This document shows, in pieces, positions 57,401-64,000 of a DNA stretch of 64,000 bases. Below the pieces are notes generated by a model that searched no databases, was not told the origin of the DNA, and saw nothing but the letters and a program-made list of their open reading frames with translations. The stretch comes from Cryptomeria japonica. Taxonomy: Eukaryota > Streptophyta > Pinopsida > Cupressales > Cupressaceae. The position numbers and the translations under genes are program-made. Within the stretch, counting starts at the first letter, position 1. The number at the start of each line of letters is the position of its first letter. The DNA lies in contig NC_081410.1 of assembly GCF_030272615.1 (NCBI RefSeq), forward strand, positions 290,717,957-290,781,956. Direction: 5' to 3'.

Positions 57401-58080
57401 TGAGTCGGCATGGTGGTTTCAGCATCTTCACCAAAAATCTGACATAGTGACCAATACATGCATTTAGCCCTTAAAGTAAACAAATTCAGGGAGAAAGGCT
57501 CCATGGTACTAGGGCCTACAACAGTTAACCCTCCTATTTTAACAAAAAACTCTTTCAAAGGTCCACTCTTGAGGTGATCCCTTTGTACATTGTAAACCTG
57601 GGCCAGTGTATCAAAATTTATGGGCTCTAGATAATTAGACACTTCACTAAGCTTAAACACCTTCCTAAATTCATCGTCAGTAATCTCAATTAAGGCTCTT
57701 CCATTCACATTCCTGATACATTTAGCCACAGGGTCATAATTGTGTGCAATCTGGGCTAACAAATCTACATCCATGAAAACCCCAGGGACTATGAGCTTTC
57801 CTACGTCTAATTCCGATATATTATTCATTGGGGCAAGGGCATGTCTCTGACTGAATCCTACTTTGAAAAGACCCAGACCTGATATCCCTATTTGTGGATC
57901 TCTCAACCAGTTGCCTTTGTCATACAAACCGTGTCCAATTCTTAAACGGGGGGCTTTAGGTACCAATTATTTAAATTTGGCCATGGAATTTGTGGACATA
58001 GTCAATTGTTCCAAGAAATAATCACATATGTTTCTATCCTGATAATTCATCTTCCCCGTGAAATCCCTTCTTGGTGCCAT
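54451..58080 (-). pseudogene. Accessory ORF of an LTR-type element, about 1,210 codons, unknown function
   Basis: From ATG at 58080 (MAPRRDFTGKMNYQDRNICD) the minus strand encodes one long protein to 54451. It is broken by TAA/TAG stops (near 57967, 57377, 56132, 55358 and others) and at least two frameshifts (near 57295 and 56985). The N-terminal 500 residues are globular (FGEDAETTMPTHYMLMIA, FDYAPYLIDAIHAVLIGIK, GFRGTPYLLPYQVPLKIGIA, TKGGWKYLDDLFQPYKLCTV). A basic motif SPKRQRLGKEV could be a nuclear signal. The C-terminal 450 residues are charged coiled coil with a proline-rich hinge (SSPARPPPTSPIIEFPPYPM). No polymerase, protease or integrase is present. It resembles plant-mobile-domain-like or putative plant transposon accessory ORFs. 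That assignment is inference. Confidence 0.6.
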
Positions 58081-58389
58081 CCCGGAAACATGACTATATT
58101 AATTGAAATTCTGACTAACCTCTGAGAAAACGTGCATGCAATGATTCAAATTCAAGTAGTAACGATCAAGCAACATGCAGAAACTCACTGGTTGTTTGAA
58201 GAAATTCACTCTATGCACCAACTCCTCTGCAGAACTCTTCAAAATGATGCCAACGTCCAATTGATGTAAAGCTAAATACGACAATAGAGCAATGAATTGA
58301 AGCATTTAAAACCACATGCTTCAAACTCGGCAATCAACTCAAAATTGAATTCGCAACCGAATTCAAAAAATGGCTCCAATGGATCATAA

Positions 58390-59835
58390 CATCTTCTATG
58401 TGTTTCTCCTTTCGTTGTTTCGTAGACTTTAAAATCCATGCACCTTTTCATTGCGAAGCAGCGCTGTCCTTTGGAACTTGGGAAACCTACACGTCTTTTA
58501 CCTTACCTGGGTCAAGCTGCTTAAAATCGGGCCCTACCTTCCTTTCATTGTTTTGCAGACCATAAACCTTACACATCTCTTCCACGTGAAACAACGCCAT
58601 CCGTCAGATCTTCTAATATCTGCTAGACTTTTACTCCACACAATGACCACTTGTCTTTTCAATAACCATAGGGAAATATTACCGCTAACCATCTTTGCTG
58701 CTTCGTGAAGTCTAAAGACCTTGCATCTCTGGGCTGCAAAATAGCACTTCTCATTGGATCACCTTTGAGACGTGTGACCTTTAACGCCTTTTAACCTTCA
58801 AAGTGGGCCCTTGGCACAGAGTCCACGTGCCCATTTTATTTCTGACAGATAGCTTTGACATGTCAGCTGCCAATTCATCCAAGAACTCTATCGGACTTTG
58901 CATCTTTAATGGCCATGTGTTTTATCTTGGCCATGGATTTCATCACCATCACTGCCTAATCAAAATGGGCCATCCGCGATCTACTTGGAACCACGTGTCA
59001 TACTGACAAATCATCGTTTTCCCTAGCTGGACATCCAGCTATTCCGCCACATCATCTGTAGTGTAACCGCCACCTCATTTCACTATTTTGTGAAAGGTAA
59101 ACTTCATGTTACTTCACCTAGCGAAACAACACAGGCCATTAGATCTTGAGCCAGATGCTCAACTTTTAGCTTCATCTTTTAACCTAGCTACTCGGGTCCA
59201 CCATCTCTTTCGCTATTTCGCAGACCTTAAACCTTTGGCAACTTTTCTTCCCGAACCAACGCAAACCGTTAGATTAACTAGGAGATGCACCTTCTTTACC
59301 TGCCATGTCACCCTTTTCACCGAGCCCACTACCTTTTCACTACTTCGCGAAAGGTAAGTCTTGCACATCTTTCCTTTGCGAATCAACACGAACCACCCGA
59401 TCAATCCTGAGTTGATCGGTCTTTAACTGAAGGATCTGCTTACTTCACCAGGCCCGCCAGCTTTTTTGCCATTTCGTGAAACATAAAACCCCGGCAACTT
59501 TTCTTCGTGAATCAACACAAACCTTTAGATCCTCTCTGAGATGATCGCCTGTTAACCCTTTCATGACCACCTTACCCGAGCCCGCCACCTTTTCGCTACT
59601 TCACGAAAGGTAAACTTCGGACCACTTTCGACTATGAATCCAAGCGCATTGTTGGATAACTCCAAGTTGATCAACTTTTATCCAAAGGTTCCTCTTACTT
59701 CTGGGACCTGCCTATCCTTTCATTGTTTTGCGAAGGATAAAGCTTGCACATATTTCCTTTGCGATACTGCACACACCGTTAGATTTGTTGGAACTTGCAT
59801 GCTTTTTATGGGGCCTGACAAAGAACTCAAAACTT
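58390..59835 (-). repeat. Degenerate tandem array, unit about 126 bp, around ten copies
   Basis: A unit of the form CTTTTCGCTACTTCGCGAAA, GGTAAAC, TTGCACATCTTTCCTTTGCG, AATCAACACAAACCGTTAGAT starts near 59080, 59208, 59331, 59463, 59589 and 59715 (spacings 123-132 bp). Weaker copies lie near 58395, 58540, 58690 and perhaps 58830. One related unit lies at 2598-2680. It is directly upstream of the accessory ORF on the minus strand, so it is probably leader or LTR. The conserved core TTCGCGAA is a palindrome. Confidence 0.75.
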
Positions 59836-60950
59836 AGGGAAAGGGCGCAAATAACTAAAATATAATAAAGACCCACCTAAGGCAAATTGTAAAGGGAGGA
59901 CCCTTTTACGATAGACCTACCCTTCCGGTTAAGTGGAAAAAGGTAACACAAAAATAGAATGCAAGGGCTTTCAGAACATAGGAAAGGTTAAAATTCAAAA
60001 ACCCTAGACCTTTTTTTGACCCAAAAAATCAGAGGCAACATGAAATGCTAAGCACTAGCTTGCAGATTTTAGCCAATTATGGTGTTGGGTCTCAAATCAA
60101 CAGATTGGATAGGTTCTAAGGAAATGCCAACTCCTATGATCAAACCCTCCAATTGACTTGGCCAACTTATAGAGTGAACCTATTTGGTTACTAACTCTCT
60201 CACTTTAGGCTCTGCAGGACCTAGGCGGGTATACCTACTCACTAGTTGTTCCTTCAACTAATGCTTTTTATAGTAGATTTAGTGTCTTAATCTGATGTCT
60301 CCTAGTCTCAGAATGGCATAAGTTTCTTAAACAAACTAACTTCAGATGTGTGTATTGATCTATGTATCTTACAAAAGTATATATGTTACACTTTGGCTAA
60401 ATTACCTACTATACCTACTCTACTAATCCTAATGCTTAAAAGTAAAGGGTAACTGGTATGGTTAAAGGGTTTTTTTACAAATGATCATTGTCTTTCCTCT
60501 TATTTGGGATACAGAGTCTTATATTTCTTCAGGACTTATTGTGTAAACTTATGAGACAGTTTTTAAACCCACCACCTCTCAGTGAGTTTGTTTGTTACTG
60601 TTTCTTATGAGCTCTACTTCAATGTCTATATTGTAAACTTCTTGAATGGATTTAACCCTAACTTTTAAGAGACCATCCAAGGAAGAAATACAGGGAACAA
60701 TTACAATTCACGAGTAAATCTTTTTGATCCAAATCTGCAATATGAAACACATAATTTTACTGGAAGAACACGAATAACCTTATCCACTTTTAGATAATAT
60801 CATAAGCAACTACCTTCTAAAAATATGTTAACTCTCAACACATATGAGAAAGAAAATGCAACTGGTTATTTTTGATAAAAAGTTTAGAAGTACAAAATTG
60901 CCTCCAATTCTTGTCTCTCTATTCTCCTCCTCTTTACATTTTACATCACA
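59836..60950 (-). repeat. LTR-like sequence, family C copy
   Basis: The block at 60204-60236 (CTCTGCAGGACCTAGGCGGG, then TATACC) matches 1263-1294 and 53674-53700. AAAAACCCTAGACCTTTTTTT near 59998 resembles 54293. Position upstream of the array and ORF suggests the 5' LTR side of the same minus-strand element. The second block (CCAGTGCCTTATCC) is not clear here. Ends are undefined. Confidence 0.35.
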
Positions 60951-61325
60951 CATATATATGTGGTTGAATGGTTTTCATACCCCTTTGGGTGAAAAGACAC
61001 CCCCCTTTTAAATAAAAATAATTCCAAATCCCGAAATTGTTTTAGTTTATGTAATTAATTGTCACTTTGCAAGTTGTTTAGGCATATTAGAGGTATTTTA
61101 AGGCTATTTTATGGGTATATAATGGATAAATGGTCTTTAAATGATGTAAATACTCCCTTTGGTGCTTCACAATCCATTTTTTATGCCCATTATTGTGTTT
61201 ATGTTATGGTTTCATATTGTGCAACAAATATAAAACATATTACTTGTACCTATTCAATATATATATATATATATAATTTTTCTCATTTCTTGTCTTGGAA
61301 TCTGGAATTCTAAAAATTGCAAAAT
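60951..61325. other. AT-rich spacer with a TA microsatellite
   Basis: Between the LTR-like sequence and the TNP2 gene end, only a TA run (61256-61276) is notable. The junction between retroelement DNA and CACTA DNA should be near here, but I could not locate it. Confidence 0.45.
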
Positions 61326-61438
61326 TTAGGGTTCCAACATATGGAACAATATTACCCAAGTTCGGAACAATGATAACACAACGTCTTCGTCATCATCATC
61401 ACCATCATCACCATCACCATCACCACCATCACCATCAC

Positions 61439-61492
<54 letters not shown>

Positions 61493-63907
61493 TCTTCTTC
61501 TTCTTCTTCTTCTTCTTCTTCTTCTTCTTCTTCTTCTTCTTCTTCTTTGAGAAACTGTCGATCGTGATCATCATCCACTTCATCTTCTACTTCTTCGGTA
61601 TCTTCTTCTTCCATCACATTATACTTTATCGGCCTTCCTCTTGGATCATGTCTAACAACAAATGACCAACCCGGTTTATGTGGAACCTCTGAGTAAAATA
61701 CTTGCTCACATTGGCTTGGAAGAACATAGGGCTCATCCTCAACTAGTTCAAATGACCTTGTATTTAGCATTATAAAACCATTATCATGTTCAATAATAGT
61801 TCTATCAGGATCATTTTTATTCAATCGTAGCCTGTACCATTTGACGACGAACAAAACTAATTTGAAGGAATTAAAGTCACAATCAAGTATATCATCCAAA
61901 ATGCCATAGTATCTATTTTGAGACTGTTGAGGATGTATGTCATTTCTTGATGAAATATTTGTCACCTCAAAGACTGCAGTGATGCCAGAATCATAAGTTT
62001 TCTTCGTGTCATCCAACTTTTTTATGCGAAATTTATGACCATTGCAGCACATAGCATTGTGGTGTTTGACCTACAATATGTCAAACAAGTAAAATTTATT
62101 GCATTGTGAGTTGATAAACATATGGGTGATTAATAAATTTATACGTACCTATTTATCTCTTAAACCATATGCTAAATCAATTTCCCTTTGCGTAACATTG
62201 GAATCTCCATTACGATGAGCTTCTTTAACCAATGAAGCCACACCTTCCCATGTTAACATGCGTCCAAAATGTTGACAACGTTCAATCCATACCATCATCC
62301 AATCAAGATTGTTTTCCATATACAAATGTAGTGCATCCCACTCTCGACCAACTGTACAAAAATAAATAGACGTCTTACAATCAAATTATTTTGAATATTA
62401 AGAATTAATTAACTACAATAACATCTTATAATTACCTATCACTTTCCTCAATCTACCTTTCCCCATCAAGTACTCCCCTTTGAATTTGTTAATGGGGTTG
62501 GGATCCCAAATGTGATCCACGTCGATCTTTGCTGCAAACTTAGGAAGATATTAAGAAATGTACACCATAGTCTGGTATACCATATATCCCTCCACCATAG
62601 AACCCTCAGGATGTGCTCTTTGTTGAACCAAAGCCTTCAAAAATTTCAAGTGCCTCTCAACCATCCACATTGACCTAGTGTGTACAGGTCCACACAATTC
62701 AATCTCCTCAACTTGGTGTATGAGGTAGTGTTCTTGTGCACTGAAAAAAGATGGAGGTAGACACTTTTTCATTTCACACATTAAATGAGGAATTTTTCTC
62801 TTCCAATATTTTATATCGTCTTTATGGATTTCTTTACATGACAACCACCTACAAGATATTCAAGACGCAAAAACATATATTACATAACAAGTAAAACAAA
62901 TAGCAAATATAATATCTATACAACAAACTGAACAAATATCACTACTTACCTCACGTATTTTCCAAGATCATATATGACTTGCTTGACATTATTGTCGAAG
63001 TCGTCTGGGAGAGATAGAGGTAGAACATACTGCAATAATTATAAAATTATCTTTTCATTTTTTTGTAACATAATACAATGAAAAGTACACATACGCGCAG
63101 TACTTAAATACATACTAAAAACACAAGAACACAAATTACCTTAATGAAGGTATGCCAATCATGCGTTTTCATCCCTAGCCCAAATTCACTTTTCTTTGAT
63201 ATGAGATTGTTTGTGTTCGCAGCAAATCCTGTGGGAAATCAAATTTTTCGTATGACTTCTTTTATAGCATTGCTTTGTTGGTCCGTTAATAACCAAGGAA
63301 GCTCACTTATATTAATCTGGTCTCCTTGGTTATTTGATTGAATGACATTTATCATTGCATGATTGGAATCCTGAATGTCACTATATATTTTGACAATTTT
63401 TTGACAATTTTTTCTTTGTCATGCCTTCCATCCAATATGTTCCATACTGTCTCTATTATATTCTTTCCAATATGCATACTATCAAACAAATGAACAGTTT
63501 GTAACTGCTCATAGTAGGGAAACCTACTAAATTGTCGGGGATAACTTTTTAGTCCCTTAGGAAGGTGGTCATTTATGCCTTCATGGCCTTCATGATCATC
63601 AATCACATCATCAGTAAACAAAACAAAATAGAAAATATGTTTAATGACAAACCAATAGATGGAATGGCATTACCTTGATGATTAATTCTATTATATTCCA
63701 ACCTCCACAGGTGAGGTGTCATTCTTCATGGCTTTGATGTATTCTCTTATTTCCCATTGAAAAGATGTTTTTTAGTATTTTGATACTTATTTTTGTGGAG
63801 AAAGTGCCTATACTCATCAAACACCTACTTTCCTAAACTTTTTGAATAACGAGATTTCATCTTTGGACCACAAACAGGACATGCAAATTTTCCCTTTGCT
63901 TGAAGAC
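61326..63907 (-). pseudogene. CACTA (En/Spm) TNP2-type transposase gene, 5' end outside the window
   Basis: Exons read on the minus strand: 63907-63674, about 63629-63140, 63029-62950, 62848-62436, 62351-62149 and 62070-61326, each with usable splice sites. The TNP2 core shows KGKFACPVCGPKM, DSMHIGKNIIETVWNILDG, FAANTNNLISKKSEFGLGMK and THDWHTFIK. DUF4218 is in exon 62848 (CLPPSFFSAQEHYLIHQVEE, CGPVHTRSMWMVERHLKFLK, AHPEGSMVEGYMV). DUF4216 is in the last exon (YYGILDDILDCDFNSFKLVL, QVFYSEVPHKPGWSFVVRHD). This protein would bind and cut the element's termini in the nucleus. The gene is dead: stops include GK-TAG-VF, RKI-TGA-FP, YIS-TAA and RDK-TAG. The C-terminus is an extreme Glu/Asp tail from a microsatellite. 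Confidence 0.9.
61390..61547. repeat. (CAT/CAC)n(TTC)n microsatellite in the transposase 3' end
   Basis: About 34 CAT/CAC triplets are followed by about 18 TTC triplets. On the coding (minus) strand it encodes about 19 Glu and then a D/G-rich run. Plus-strand frames of His and Ser across it are artefacts. Confidence 0.95.
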
Positions 63908-64000
63908 CTACAAGATAATGTATAATTGGATTAAATATGATAATTTTTTGAATTATAATGTTCATGCACAACTTAAACACTATAACATACCACAAAAATG

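Noticed and set aside
58390-59835. CRISPR-like repeat array
   Set aside because: Units are degenerate, about 126 bp, without unique spacers or cas genes, and the DNA is eukaryotic.
61295-61567. Plus-strand frame of poly-His and poly-Ser
   Set aside because: It is only the other strand of a CAT/TTC microsatellite inside the transposase gene.

Overview
This window looks like intergenic DNA from a large, repeat-rich seed-plant genome. I see no intact host gene, rRNA, tRNA or CRISPR array. Nearly everything recognisable is a transposable element, and most are nested in one another. Plant-type Ty1/copia elements with tRNA-iMet primer sites, a Ty3/gypsy gag-pro element, and a CACTA (En/Spm) element with TNP2, DUF4218, DUF4216 and Ptta domains all point to a plant. 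A gymnosperm is my guess from the style of the LTRs, but I cannot prove it.

Layout. 1-7.2 kb: LTR-like and degenerate tandem-repeat sequence without genes. 7.87-15.32 kb: a gypsy-type element with gag and a decayed protease but no reverse transcriptase or integrase, with perfect ATAAC target duplications and LTRs of unequal length (1238 and 505 bp). 15.8-20.8 kb: LTR and DNA-transposon fragments, a foldback carrying a hexanucleotide microsatellite, and duplicated promoter-like segments. 20.8-34.8 kb: a Sirevirus-like copia element on the minus strand (TSD AAATT), whose left LTR is split by a second minus-strand LTR element (21.5-28.1 kb, TSD GTAAC). That inner element has no pol but encodes a coiled-coil/four-zinc-knuckle protein and an unrecognised ORF of about 1,080 codons. 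37.1-48.3 kb: a decayed minus-strand copia element (TSD CATTT) split by a younger plus-strand Tork/Tnt1-like copia element (41.0-46.0 kb). 48.3-64 kb: a minus-strand CACTA element. Its TNP2 transposase gene (61.3-63.9 kb) is followed by a multi-exon gene (48.6-52.7 kb) that joins a SET methyltransferase-type domain to a Ptta/En-Spm domain. Between them lie LTR-like sequence, a 1,210-codon accessory ORF and a roughly 126-bp tandem array.

How the parts work together. The two Sirevirus-like elements share the primer-binding site, the polypurine-tract context and the LTR motif, so the pol-less one may depend on a pol-bearing relative like its host. The CACTA element could code for its own transposase plus a chromatin-modifying accessory protein. 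Every coding region is broken by stops. Where the ancestral residue is clear, most stops are CAG to TAG, with some CGA to TGA. This is the footprint expected from deamination of CHG- and CG-methylated cytosines in silenced plant transposons.

Limits. All domain names come from reading motifs by eye, and exon edges are splice-site judgements. The boundaries of the CACTA element and of the element holding the 54.5-58.1 kb ORF were not found.
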